Shown piece by piece: positions 15,634-24,440 of a DNA stretch of 64,000 nt. The stretch is from assembly GCF_004519295.1 (NCBI RefSeq), contig NZ_SOZH01000002.1, positions 219,117 through 283,116 on the forward strand, given 5' to 3'. The stretch's first letter is position 1. Each line of letters begins with the position of its first letter. The notes under the pieces are model-generated. The model saw only the letters and a program-made list of their open reading frames with translations, ran no database searches and was not told where the DNA came from. Source of the DNA: Cellulosimicrobium funkei. Its GTDB lineage: Bacteria > Actinomycetota > Actinomycetes > Actinomycetales > Cellulomonadaceae. The position numbers were made by a program, and so were the translations under genes.

Positions 15634-17201
15634 CGCGTGACGGCGACCACCGCGACGTCGTCCTCGCGGCCCGGGTCGTCGAACGCGGCGACGACGCGCT
15701 CGCACAGGAGCGCCGGGCTCGCGCCGGCGCTCCGCCCGGCGACCTCGGCCAGCCGGTCCAGCGCGTCCACGAGCGACGCCCCGCGGCGCTCGACGAGACC
15801 GTCGGTCACGAGCACGAGGAGGTCGCCGGGGGCGAGCACGTCGTGGTGCGCGGGGCGGGACCGCGGGCTGGGTACGCCCAGCAGGCGCGAGCCCGCCTTG
15901 GCCCGGTCGACCGTGCCGTCGGCGCGCACGAGGAGCGCGGGCAGGTGGCCGGCGTCCGTCAGCTCGAGGGCACCGGTCCGGGGGTCGAGCACGCACACGC
16001 ACACGGTCGCGAACTCGGGGTGGTCCTCGCGCAGCGCCGTGTTGAGCAGGTCCAGGGCGGACGCCGCGTCGTGGCCCTCGCGCAGGTAGGCGCGCAGCGT
16101 GACCCGCACCTCCGCCATCACGGTCGCCGCGCGCAGCGAGTGCCCCTGGACGTCGCCGATGACGACGGCCACGCGCCCGTCCGGCAGGTCGAACGCGTCG
16201 TAGAAGTCGCCGCCGACGTCCAGCCGGTCGTCCGACGCCTCGTAGCGCGCGACGACCTCGACCCCGCCGCTCACCTGCAGCCCCGACGGCAGGAGCGCGC
16301 GCTGGAGCGCGAGGGCGATCCGGTGCTCCTCGGTGAACGTGCGCAGGTTCGACAGCGCGACCGTCGCGGCCTCCGTGAAGCGCGCGGCGGCCTCCTGCTC
16401 CTCGTCGGACAGCGGCTCGTCGCCGACCTCGATGCCCAGGCCGCCGACGAGCGCCCCCGACGCGTCGACGAGCCAGTGCGTGAACCACGCCGACGGCCCG
16501 ACGCCCGCCTCGTCGAAGAGCGGCCGCCAGGGGAGGGGGACCTCGTCCGGGCCGAACACGGCGGTCGACGCCCCGGTCGGCGGGAGGACCGCCGTCGGGC
16601 CGCGACCGCGCACGAGCGCGGCGCCCTCCGCGACGCAGACGGAGCGCAGCACGACCCCGGCGTCCGCGACGACCATCGAGATCACGGCGCGACCGAGGAC
16701 GGCGCACGCGCCCCGGGCGGCGTGGTCGGCGACGGCCTCGGGGGAGCGCGCCTCGTGCAGGGGGACGAGCGCGTCGGTGAGCGCCTCCAGGCGGCGGGCG
16801 GTGCGCCCGGCACCACGCTGGGCGTCGACGCGCCGGCACAGCGCGCTGATCGTCGCGAGGAACTCGTCGCGGTCGAGCGGCTCGGGCAGGTAGGCGTCCG
16901 CGCCGCCCTCCAGCCCGGCAGTGCGCGCGGCGGCGTCGACGTCGGTCGCGGAGACGTGCAGGACGGGGAGGTGCGCGGTCGCGGGGTCGCTCTTGAGGAT
17001 CCGGCACACCTCGCGGCCCGAGAGGTCCGGCAGGTTCACGTCGAGCACGACGGCGTCGACCGGGGTCGTGGCGTGCGCGAGCGCGTCACGGCCGGTCCCG
17101 GCCTCGACGACGCCGAACCCGGCCCGCCGCAGCCAGCTCGCCATGACGTACCGGTGCGCGGGCGTGTCGTCGACGACGAGCACGGTGCGGTCGGCGTTCA
17201 T
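15591..17201 (-). CDS. Receiver-GAF-PP2C (SpoIIE/RsbU-type) phosphatase
   Basis: The 536-residue protein has three parts. A receiver domain (residues 1-125) has VLVVDDTPAHR, phospho-acceptor Asp in VVLDVNLPDLSG and a substituted output face. A GAF-like domain (about 135-300) follows. The PP2C/SpoIIE domain (about 315-530) carries the metal-binding aspartates in DVGGDFYDAF, VIGDVQGHS, VTDGLVE and GREDDVAVVAV. Such phosphatases dephosphorylate anti-anti-sigma STAS proteins. It is the last gene of the stressosome operon; ATG 17201 overlaps the hybrid-kinase stop. The receiver suggests control by that kinase. Confidence 0.9.
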   Translation of the reverse strand: MNADRTVLVVDDTPAHRYVMASWLRRAGFGVVEAGTGRDALAHATTPVDAVVLDVNLPDLSGREVCRILKSDPATAHLPVLHVSATDVDAAARTAGLEGGADAYLPEPLDRDEFLATISALCRRVDAQRGAGRTARRLEALTDALVPLHEARSPEAVADHAARGACAVLGRAVISMVVADAGVVLRSVCVAEGAALVRGRGPTAVLPPTGASTAVFGPDEVPLPWRPLFDEAGVGPSAWFTHWLVDASGALVGGLGIEVGDEPLSDEEQEAAARFTEAATVALSNLRTFTEEHRIALALQRALLPSGLQVSGGVEVVARYEASDDRLDVGGDFYDAFDLPDGRVAVVIGDVQGHSLRAATVMAEVRVTLRAYLREGHDAASALDLLNTALREDHPEFATVCVCVLDPRTGALELTDAGHLPALLVRADGTVDRAKAGSRLLGVPSPRSRPAHHDVLAPGDLLVLVTDGLVERRGASLVDALDRLAEVAGRSAGASPALLCERVVAAFDDPGREDDVAVVAVTRHASPDGTLSLTSS

Positions 17202-18934
17202 CGGCTCCGCACCTCGCGCCCGAGGGCCGCCACCAGGCGGTCGCGGTCGATCTCGGACTTGGCGAGGAACGGCACGTCGCCGATGCCGGGCGGCGGTGGC
17301 GCGCTCGACATGAGCACGGCGGCCGTGGCCGGGTGGACGTCGCGGATTCGCGACCGCAGCGCGAGGCCGTCCGTGCCGGGCAGGCACACGTCGAGGAGCG
17401 CGACGTCGGCCGGGCCGTCGTGCAGGAGGGCGAGCGCGTGCGTGGCGTCGTGCGCGACGCTGACGCGCGCCGCGGCGTCGCGGAGCATCGAGGCGACGAC
17501 CGACGCGTAGGCCCGGTCGTCGTCGACGACGAGCACGTGCCCGAGCGGGGTGTCGCGGCCGGGGGCCTCCTCGGGCTCCGGGCGCGCGGCGGGGGCGTCC
17601 TCGGGCACCGCGGAGAGGGACGGGAGGCGCAGCGTGAACACGCTCCCGGCGCCCGGGCGCGACGTCGCGACGAGCGTGCCGCCCAGCGCCTCGGAGGTGC
17701 GGCGGGCGTACGGCAGGCCGAGGCCCGTGCCGCGGACGGTCGGCTGGAGGCGGTTGGGCACCTGGACGAACTCCTCGAACACGGCCTCGAGCTGGTCGGC
17801 CGGGATCCCGAGACCCGTGTCGCGCACGTCGAACCGCACGACGTCGCCGTCGGCCGCCGCCCGCAGCACGACCTCGCCCTCGTCCGTGAACTTCACCGCG
17901 TTCGTCAGCAGGTTGCGCAGCACGCGGGACAGCAGCCGGCGGTCGGTGACGAGCGTGAGGCCCGGCTCGGCCGCGACCCGCAGGGAGACGCCGGACCGCA
18001 CGAGCGGCAGGGTCGTGCCGCGCAGCTCGTCGAGCAGCGCCCCGAGGTCGACGGGCGTGGGCTCGACGTCGTCGTGGCCCGCCTCGGCGCGCGCGAGGTC
18101 GAGCAGCTCGTCGACGAGCGTGAGCAGCGTCGTCGCGCTCTCGCGCAGGAACCCGACCTGCTGCGTCTGGTCGGCGTCGAGGTGGGAGTCCGACAGGAGC
18201 GAGGTGAGGCCGATGATCGAGTTCACGGGCGAGCGCAGCTCGTGGCTGACGTTCCGCAGGAAGCGGGTCTTCGCCTCGTTCGCGGCGGCGAGCTCGCGGC
18301 CGCGCTCGTCGAGCTCGGCGTACAGCGCGACGACGCCGGTGTTGGTCTCCTCGAGCTCCGCCGAGAGCTGGTCGTACATCGCGAGGACGCCGCGGTTCGT
18401 CTCCTCCAGCTCCTCGTTGAAGCGCCGGAGCTCGTCCTGCTGGCGCGTCAGCTCGTCGAGCGTCCGCACGAGCTCGGCGTTCTGGACGCGCACCTCGTCG
18501 CTCGCGTCGGCGACGTGCGCCGCGGCGGTGGACCGGCGCACGCCCGCGAGCGTCGCCTCGTCCGTGCGCGCGGTCGCGGGCAGGGCCTTGGTGAGGAGCA
18601 CGCGCGTGCCCGTCGGGTCGACCTGGAGGCCGGGGACGAGCCGTCGGGCGGCCGGGACGCCGCCGTCGCTCGAGTCGCCCTCGACGAGGAACGGCGTCCC
18701 CGCCACGATCTCGGCGCGCAGCGTGGCCTGCGGCAGCCCGGGCAGGACGCCCACGACGACGTCGGCCGTGCCGGAACCGACCGCGGACCGCCCGATCTCG
18801 GACAGCGCCGTCGCGACGCGCACCTGGTCCTGCGTGTCGAGGCCGAGCAGGCGGCAGATCTCCCGCCCCGCCCGGCGCAGCGCGAGCACGTCGGAGTCCG
18901 AGCGCAGCTGGGTGATGAGGAGGGTGGTGCTCAC
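17198..18934 (-). CDS. Hybrid sensor histidine kinase of stressosome operon
   Basis: The protein has 578 residues. Residues 1-130 resemble a degenerate RsbW/RsbT-like ATPase (VRVATALSEIGRSAV). A coiled coil (about 140-225) contains two copies of a pattern ELEETN-x-GV-x-A-x-Y. The HisKA box FLRNVSHELRSPVNSIIGL has the phospho-acceptor His. The HATPase has LLTNAVKF, DTGLGIP and GTGLGLPYA. A C-terminal receiver has VLVVDDDRAYA and Asp in ALLDVCLPGTDG. No membrane helix is present, so the sensor is cytosolic. GTG 18934 overlaps the upstream stop, and its own stop overlaps the phosphatase start. It probably phosphorylates the receiver of that phosphatase. Confidence 0.9.
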   Translation of the reverse strand: MSTTLLITQLRSDSDVLALRRAGREICRLLGLDTQDQVRVATALSEIGRSAVGSGTADVVVGVLPGLPQATLRAEIVAGTPFLVEGDSSDGGVPAARRLVPGLQVDPTGTRVLLTKALPATARTDEATLAGVRRSTAAAHVADASDEVRVQNAELVRTLDELTRQQDELRRFNEELEETNRGVLAMYDQLSAELEETNTGVVALYAELDERGRELAAANEAKTRFLRNVSHELRSPVNSIIGLTSLLSDSHLDADQTQQVGFLRESATTLLTLVDELLDLARAEAGHDDVEPTPVDLGALLDELRGTTLPLVRSGVSLRVAAEPGLTLVTDRRLLSRVLRNLLTNAVKFTDEGEVVLRAAADGDVVRFDVRDTGLGIPADQLEAVFEEFVQVPNRLQPTVRGTGLGLPYARRTSEALGGTLVATSRPGAGSVFTLRLPSLSAVPEDAPAARPEPEEAPGRDTPLGHVLVVDDDRAYASVVASMLRDAAARVSVAHDATHALALLHDGPADVALLDVCLPGTDGLALRSRIRDVHPATAAVLMSSAPPPPGIGDVPFLAKSEIDRDRLVAALGREVRSR

Positions 18935-19971
18935 GCGGCCTCCCGGGGGATCGGCAGCACCGCCACGCACGAGTCGTCGCGGCGCACGGCGTGGTCACGG
19001 AGCAGGACGCCCGCGACGACGAGGGGGGAGCGGACGGCGAGGCCCGGATAGTCGGCGAGCGACCACCGGGCCGTCAGCCCGTCGCTGTGCAGCACGACGA
19101 CGTCGCCCGGCTCGACGGGGTACGTCGTCTCGCGCAGCGGCCGGCCGCGCGTCCCGGCGATGCCGGGGTGGCTCACGAGCCCGCGCGAGCGCGCCCCGTG
19201 GACGGTCCCGGCGATGTTGCCGAGGCCTGCGTGCCGCAGCACGCCGCCCGACGCCTGGACCACCGAGACGGCTGCGCCGCGCGTGCCGCCGAGGGCGCCG
19301 TGCACACGCTCGAGGAGCGCGACCGCGCTCCCGGGCGGCGCGTCGAGGAAGGCCCGCACGGCAGCGCCGGAGGCCACCGCGGCGAGCGGGCCGTGGCCGA
19401 GCCCGTCGGCGACGAGGAGGCTGGGCGCGCCGTCGTCGTGGCGCACCGCGAGGGCGTCGCCGCACACGTCCTGCCCGGTCATGGGGCGGGTCACGCCCGT
19501 GGGCGCCGCGAGGTCGGCGGTCGCGCCGTGCGCGACGAACGTCGCCGCGATGACCGTCCCCTGGCCGGGCGACGTCCACGCGTCCCACGCCGACGCGAGG
19601 CGGGGGAGGGTGCCGAGGCCGATGCCGAGCGTGCCGCGGCTCGAGACGCCGTCGCGCATCGCCGCGGTGATGTCCCGCATACCGGGCCCGGCGTCGACGG
19701 CGAGCACGTCGAGCGCGGCCTCGGCGCCGGTGCGCCGGACGCGGACGAGCACCGAGCCACCCCCGGCGTGGCGGCACTGGTTGGTCGCGAGCTCGGAGAC
19801 GACGAGGCCGACCTCCGCCGCGCGCTCGTCGTCGAGCCCGAGGTTCCGCGCGGCGGTGCTCGCGCCGCGCCGCACGCTGCCGACCGCGGACGGGTGGTCC
19901 ACGGTGTACCAGGTCCCGTCCTCGACGAGCGTGCGGCGGTCGTCCGGGCGGTCCGGCTCCGCCGAGGTCAT
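18931..19971 (-). CDS. RsbT-like ATPase fused to RsbX/SpoIIE-like phosphatase
   Basis: In 346 residues an N-terminal GHKL kinase-like domain (about 15-145; N-box GLVVSELATNQCRHA, G1 VDAGPGMRD, G2 RGTLGIGLGTLPRLA) is joined to a small PP2C domain (about 155-340; VCGDALAVRHD, LLVADGLGHG, LHSDGLTARW and a terminal RRDDSCVAVL). RsbX in Bacillus is the feedback phosphatase that removes phosphates from RsbS and RsbR. A kinase-phosphatase fusion of this kind is often placed after rsbT in stressosome operons. Both ends overlap neighbours by 4 bp. Confidence 0.88.
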   Translation of the reverse strand: MTSAEPDRPDDRRTLVEDGTWYTVDHPSAVGSVRRGASTAARNLGLDDERAAEVGLVVSELATNQCRHAGGGSVLVRVRRTGAEAALDVLAVDAGPGMRDITAAMRDGVSSRGTLGIGLGTLPRLASAWDAWTSPGQGTVIAATFVAHGATADLAAPTGVTRPMTGQDVCGDALAVRHDDGAPSLLVADGLGHGPLAAVASGAAVRAFLDAPPGSAVALLERVHGALGGTRGAAVSVVQASGGVLRHAGLGNIAGTVHGARSRGLVSHPGIAGTRGRPLRETTYPVEPGDVVVLHSDGLTARWSLADYPGLAVRSPLVVAGVLLRDHAVRRDDSCVAVLPIPREAA

Positions 19972-20390
19972 CGGGACCAGGTCGCGATCTCGACGCGCGT
20001 GCCCACGCCCGGCGCGGTGTCGATCGCGAAGTGCTGGACGAGGCGTCGTGACCCCGAGAGCCCGAGCCCGAGCCCGCCGCCGCTGGTCCAGCCGTCGGTG
20101 AGCGCGAGGTCGAGGTCGGGGATGCCCGGCCCCTCGTCCGAGAAGACGGCGCGGACGCCCGTCCGCGCCCCCTCCGTGACGAGCTGCACCTCGGCCTCGC
20201 CACCGCCCCCGTACACGAGGGTGTTGCGCGCGAGCTCGCTCGCCGCCGTCACGAGCTTCGTCTGGTCGACGAGCGAGAGGCGTGCCTGCTGCGCGAGCGA
20301 CCGCACGAGCTGGCGCACCTTGACGACGTCGGAGTCCGTGCGGACCGGCACGCGCTCCGCGGTCGTCGGCGGCGGGGTGGTCGTGCTCAC
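19968..20390 (-). CDS. rsbT: RsbT-like serine/threonine switch kinase
   Basis: The 140-residue single-domain GHKL ATPase has an N-box AASELARNTLVYG, G1 DEGPGIPD and G2 GGGLGLGLSGSRRLV, in the size and order of RsbT. RsbT is held by the RsbR-RsbS stressosome and phosphorylates STAS domains under stress; once released it activates a phosphatase such as RsbU. Here the start GTG 20390 overlaps the rsbS stop, and its stop overlaps the next gene. Its position directly after RsbR and RsbS makes the assignment firm. Confidence 0.92.
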   Translation of the reverse strand: MSTTTPPPTTAERVPVRTDSDVVKVRQLVRSLAQQARLSLVDQTKLVTAASELARNTLVYGGGGEAEVQLVTEGARTGVRAVFSDEGPGIPDLDLALTDGWTSGGGLGLGLSGSRRLVQHFAIDTAPGVGTRVEIATWSR

Positions 20391-20791
20391 CTCTCCTCGC
20401 GCTCGGCGGCGGCGAGGAGCACGTCCTCGGCGGACCGCTCCTCGGGGGCGAGGAGCGCGAGGCCGCGCTCGACGTCCAGCGCGGTGCGGACGTCGCCGAG
20501 CGACAGGCCGAGCTCGACCATGGTGATGGCGACGGCCGGGCGCATGCCCACGACCACCGTCGTCGCGTCGAGCACGTGCGAGATCCCGGCGACCGACGCG
20601 AGCATGCGGCCGATGAACGAGTCGACGATCTCCAGCCCGGAGATGTCGATGATCACGCCGCGCGCACCGGTGTCGGTGATCCGCTGGGCGAGGTCCTCCT
20701 GGAGCTGCAGCGCCGTGTCGTCCTGGAGGTCGATCTGGATCGAGACGAGGAGCGTCGAGCCGATCTTGAGGATGGGGACGCCGTCGGTCAT
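20387..20791 (-). CDS. rsbS: RsbS-like STAS scaffold protein
   Basis: The 134-residue STAS protein reads ILKIGSTLLVSIQIDLQDD at the N-terminus, as in RsbS. The conserved segment GVIIDISGLEIVDSFIGRML places Ser58 at the position of the regulatory phosphoserine (Ser59 in Bacillus). RsbS and RsbR build the stressosome core that sequesters RsbT. ATG 20791 overlaps the rsbR stop by 4 bp, and the rsbS stop overlaps rsbT. The C-terminal 20 residues are acidic and longer than in the Bacillus protein. Confidence 0.93.
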   Translation of the reverse strand: MTDGVPILKIGSTLLVSIQIDLQDDTALQLQEDLAQRITDTGARGVIIDISGLEIVDSFIGRMLASVAGISHVLDATTVVVGMRPAVAITMVELGLSLGDVRTALDVERGLALLAPEERSAEDVLLAAAEREER

Positions 20792-21627
20792 GCGGGGAGC
20801 CCGGCCTGCCGGGTGTCGCGGCTCGCGCGCAGCGCGTCGACGAGGGCGTCGGCGAGGGTCGCGCGCGTGCGGATGTCGCCGAACTCGATGCCGAGCGCGA
20901 CGATCGTCTGCGCGATCTGCGGGCGGATGCCGCTGATCGTGCACTCGGCGCCCATGAGGCGCGCCGCGACGACCGTCTTGAGCAGGTGCTGCGCGACCTG
21001 GGTGTCCACCGCGGGCACGCCCGTGATGTCGATGATCGCGTGCTCGCTGCCCGTGTCGACGAGCGTGTTGAGCAGCTTCTCCATGACGACCTGGGTGCGC
21101 GCGGAGTCGAGCGTCCCCACGAGCGGCACCGCGACGATGCCCTCCCAGAGCTTGACCACGGGCGTGGAGAGCTCGAGCAGCTGCTCGGCCTGCTCGGCGA
21201 TGATCGCCTCGCGCGCGGCCGCGAACGTCTCGAACGTGAAGAGCCCGAGCTGGTCGACGAGGCGCAGCAGCGGGGTGACGTCCGTGTCGGCACCGGTCGC
21301 GGAGTCGAGCCGGTACAGGCCCTCCTTGAGGGCGAAGACGCCGATCGCGGTCTCGCGCGGCGTGAAGCCGAGGCGCGCGCGTGCGGACGACACGTCCGCG
21401 AGGATGCCCCGGAGCTGGTCGAACGCCGGCTCGGCGAGCGACACGCCGCCGGCGCGCAGGCCCTCGAGGAGCGCGTCGAGGATCTCGCCCTGCTCGCGCT
21501 CGAGCTCGCCCCGCGAGGTGCGGCCGTGGAGCTCGTTCGCTGCAGCCTCCAGCCACGCGCTGCGCACGGCGTCCGCGTGCTCGATCAGGGTCCGGGCGAG
21601 AGTCTCGGGGGTGGCGGCGTCGGCCAT
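20788..21627 (-). CDS. rsbR: RsbR-like stressosome sensor/scaffold protein
   Basis: The 279-residue protein has an N-terminal helical (globin-like or RsbRD-like) sensor region (about 1-150) and a C-terminal STAS domain (about 155-270). Two regulatory threonines are present: Thr172 in PLVGTLDSART, matching Thr171 of Bacillus RsbRA, and Thr209 in VDTQVAQHLL, matching Thr205. ATG 21627 is preceded by GGAAGGAA. It is the first gene of the operon; no SigB-like promoter is obvious upstream, only a TACACT -10-like hexamer on the minus strand (21688-21693) with a poor -35. I cannot name the ligand sensed. Confidence 0.92.
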   Translation of the reverse strand: MADAATPETLARTLIEHADAVRSAWLEAAANELHGRTSRGELEREQGEILDALLEGLRAGGVSLAEPAFDQLRGILADVSSARARLGFTPRETAIGVFALKEGLYRLDSATGADTDVTPLLRLVDQLGLFTFETFAAAREAIIAEQAEQLLELSTPVVKLWEGIVAVPLVGTLDSARTQVVMEKLLNTLVDTGSEHAIIDITGVPAVDTQVAQHLLKTVVAARLMGAECTISGIRPQIAQTIVALGIEFGDIRTRATLADALVDALRASRDTRQAGLPA

Positions 21628-21854
21628 CGGGGTTCCTTCCACGGTGAGAGCGACGCCGAACGGGCTCGCGGCGGTCGCGCGCCCGCCAGTGTACGCAGGG
21701 CGCGGGCGCTCGCAGCGCGGCTGTGGACGCGCGGTCGCGCGCACAGCGCCGCGACCGCGCGACACGTCCCCGCCGTGAGGCGGAGGACACACCGCGGGAC
21801 GCGGTCCGCGGAGGCGCTCGGCCCGTCCCCGTGCGCACGACCGCCCCCCGCGAG

Positions 21855-21888
21855 CCGCCCGAGCACGGTCGTCCCCGTGCCCGGGCGG
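21855..21888 (-). terminator. Hairpin downstream of pgi
   Basis: CCGCCCGAGCACGG (21855-21868) pairs with CCGTGCCCGGGCGG (21875-21888) over 14 bp with one mismatch and a 6-nt loop. It starts 9 bp beyond the pgi stop on the minus strand and separates pgi from the stressosome operon. Apart from this hairpin, 21628-21896 holds no gene. Confidence 0.6.
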
Positions 21889-21896
21889 GGCGCGGG

Positions 21897-23624
21897 CTAG
21901 CTGCGCAGGTCGAGGTAACGGTCGATGAGGGCCGCGGTGCTCGGGTCCTGCGCCGCGAGGGCGTCCTCGTCGCCCGCGACGGCCGGCGCGATCTCGAGCG
22001 CGAGCTTCTTGCCGAGCTCGACGCCCCACTGGTCGAAGCTGTCGATGCCCCACACGACGCCCTGCACGAACGTGATGTGCTCGTAGAGCGCGATGAGCTG
22101 GCCCAGGACCGACGGCGTGAGCGCGGGAGCGAGGATCGACGTCGTCGGGCGGTTGCCCGGGAACGTGCGGGCGCTCACGAGGTGCTCCGGGGTGCCCTCG
22201 GCGCGGACCTCGTCCGCCGTCTTGCCGAACGCGAGCGCCTTGGTCTGGGCGAAGAAGTTCGCGAGGAACAGGCCGTGCACGTCCGCACCGGGCTGGACCG
22301 CGCCGCCGTCGCCCACCGCGTCGACGAGCGGGTGCGCGGGGTTCGCGACCGCGATGAAGTCGGCCGGGATGAGGCGGGTGCCCTGGTGGATGAGCTGGTA
22401 GAACGCGTGCTGGCCGTTCGTGCCCGGCTCGCCCCAGAAGATCTCGCCGGTCTCCGTCGTCACGGGGGAGCCGTCCCAGCGCACGCGCTTGCCGTTGGAC
22501 TCCATGGTGAGCTGCTGGAGGTAGGCCGGGAAGCGGTGCAGGTACTGCGCGTACGGGAGCACGGCGTGCGTGTGCGCGTCGAGGAAGTTCACGTACCAGA
22601 CGTTGAGCAGCCCCATGAGGACCGGGACGTTGCGCTCGAACGGCGTGCGGCGCACGTGCTCGTCGATCGCGTGGAAGCCCGCGAGCAGCTCGGCGAACCG
22701 GTCAGGGCCGATCGCGATCGCGAGCGAGGTGCCGATCGCGGAGTCGACCGAGTAGCGCCCGCCGACCCAGTCCCAGAACCCGAACGCGTTCGCCGGGTCG
22801 ATCCCGAACGCCGCGACCTTGTCGAGCGCGGTCGAGACCGCGACGAAGTGCTGCGCGACGGCGGCCTGCCGGGACTCGTCCGTGTCCTCGATCGCGCCGA
22901 CCGCCGCGAGCTCCGTCCACAGCCAGTCGCGCGCGAGGCGCGCGTTGGTCAGCGTCTCGAGCGTGCCGAACGTCTTCGACGCGACGATGAACAGCGTGGT
23001 GCGCGGGTCGAGGCCCGCCGTCTTCTCCGCGACGTCCGTCGGGTCGATGTTCGAGACGAACCGGACCTCGATGTCCTGGTGCTTGTACGGCAGCAGCGCC
23101 TCGTACGCCATGACCGGTCCGAGGTCGGAGCCGCCGATGCCGATGTTCACGACCGTGCGGACGCGCTCGCCCGTGACGCCCGTCCACTCGCCCGAGCGGA
23201 CCTTGTCCGCGAACGCGTAGACCTTCGCGAGCTCGGCGTGCACGTCCGCGTCGACGTCCTGCCCGTCGACGACGAGGTGCTCGTCGTCGCCCAGCGGGGT
23301 CGGCCGGCGCAGGGCGGTGTGCAGGACGGCGCGGTCCTCCGTGACGTTGATGTGCTCGCCCGTGAACATCGCCTCGAGGCGGTCGTCGAGGTGGACCTCC
23401 TCGGCGAGGCGCACGAGCAGTTCGAGCGTCTCGTCGGTGACCAGGTTCTTCGACAGGTCGACCGTGAGGTCGGCCGCCTGGTGCGTGAGGCGGCGCGCGC
23501 GGTCCGGGTCGGCCGCGAACCAGGTGCGCAGGTCCGGCTCCACGGTGTCGCGGTGCACGGTCAGCGCGGTCCAGGACGGCGTGGAGGTGGGGTCGATCGG
23601 GGGCGGCACGGGCTGCGAGGTCAT
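21897..23624 (-). CDS. pgi: Glucose-6-phosphate isomerase
   Basis: The 575-residue enzyme interconverts glucose 6-phosphate and fructose 6-phosphate in the cytosol. Diagnostic segments are [49 protein letters not shown] and [19 protein letters not shown], with the catalytic His in the last. Length is normal for the long bacterial/eukaryotic-type PGI. ATG 23624 gives the usual N-terminus; upstream frame is not coding. It is monocistronic between a hairpin and a divergent gene. Confidence 0.96.
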   Translation of the reverse strand: MTSQPVPPPIDPTSTPSWTALTVHRDTVEPDLRTWFAADPDRARRLTHQAADLTVDLSKNLVTDETLELLVRLAEEVHLDDRLEAMFTGEHINVTEDRAVLHTALRRPTPLGDDEHLVVDGQDVDADVHAELAKVYAFADKVRSGEWTGVTGERVRTVVNIGIGGSDLGPVMAYEALLPYKHQDIEVRFVSNIDPTDVAEKTAGLDPRTTLFIVASKTFGTLETLTNARLARDWLWTELAAVGAIEDTDESRQAAVAQHFVAVSTALDKVAAFGIDPANAFGFWDWVGGRYSVDSAIGTSLAIAIGPDRFAELLAGFHAIDEHVRRTPFERNVPVLMGLLNVWYVNFLDAHTHAVLPYAQYLHRFPAYLQQLTMESNGKRVRWDGSPVTTETGEIFWGEPGTNGQHAFYQLIHQGTRLIPADFIAVANPAHPLVDAVGDGGAVQPGADVHGLFLANFFAQTKALAFGKTADEVRAEGTPEHLVSARTFPGNRPTTSILAPALTPSVLGQLIALYEHITFVQGVVWGIDSFDQWGVELGKKLALEIAPAVAGDEDALAAQDPSTAALIDRYLDLRS

Positions 23625-23834
23625 GACCACCAAACTACTGACCGACGTCGGCCCTCGCCCACCCCGACCGTCCCGCGGTCCATGGTCCGGCGGCCTGACG
23701 AACGGCCGCCGCAGGTCCCTGGACCCCGGGCGTGCGTGGGCGGGTCGCGCGACGATGGGGGTCGTGCGCCGTCGGGCGCGCACCGGGCGGCGGTGCCGTC
23801 GCACGGCCCACGAGCGACGATCGGAGGAGGGACC

Positions 23835-24413
23835 ATGGCGGAGGTCGTGCTGTTCCACCACGTGCAGGGACTGACGGAGGGCGTGCGGACGCTCGCGGAG
23901 ACCCTGCGCGGCGCGGGGAACGTGGTGCACACGCCGGACCTCTTCGAGGGGCGCACGTTCGCGACCCTCGACGAGGGCATGGCCCACGTGCAGGAGCTCG
24001 GTTTCGGGACCGTGCTGGAGCGCGCCCGGGGGGCCGTGGACGGCTACGACCTCGGCGTCGTGTACGCCGGGGTCTCCCTCGGCGTCCTCCCGGCCCAGAT
24101 GCTCGCCCAGACGCAGCCGGGCGCCAAGGGCGCGGTGCTCCTCGAGGCGTGCGTGCCCGTCTCCGAGTTCGGCGACGCCTGGCCCGACGCCGTGCCCGTC
24201 CAGGTGCACGGCATGGACGCGGACCCGTCGTTCGCGGGCGAGGGCGACCTCGACGCGGCGCGCGAGCTCGTGGAGTCCACGCCCGACGCCGAGCTGTTCG
24301 TCTACCCCGGCGACCGCCACCTCTTCACGGACCCGAGCCTGCCGTCGTACGAGCCGGAGGCCGCCGCGCTCGTCACCGAGCGGGTGATCCGCTTCCTCGA
24401 CGGCATCCGCTGA
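23835..24413 (+). CDS. Dienelactone hydrolase family protein
   Basis: The 192-residue alpha/beta hydrolase starts [17 protein letters not shown]. The nucleophile is Ser in the elbow [10 protein letters not shown], with Asp in HGMDADP and His in [10 protein letters not shown] in the order Ser-Asp-His. Classical dienelactone hydrolases use Cys at the nucleophile, but many actinobacterial members have Ser. ATG 23835 is preceded by GGAGGAGGG. It is divergent from pgi and convergent with the acetyltransferase pair. The substrate is unknown. Confidence 0.85.
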   Translation: MAEVVLFHHVQGLTEGVRTLAETLRGAGNVVHTPDLFEGRTFATLDEGMAHVQELGFGTVLERARGAVDGYDLGVVYAGVSLGVLPAQMLAQTQPGAKGAVLLEACVPVSEFGDAWPDAVPVQVHGMDADPSFAGEGDLDAARELVESTPDAELFVYPGDRHLFTDPSLPSYEPEAAALVTERVIRFLDGIR

Positions 24414-24440
24414 GCGGTCGGGCCGCGGCGGCCCCCGGGG

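Noticed and set aside
21688..21716. Promoter of the stressosome operon
   Set aside because: TACACT on the minus strand fits a -10 box, but the -35 region (GCTGCG) is too poor to list as a promoter.
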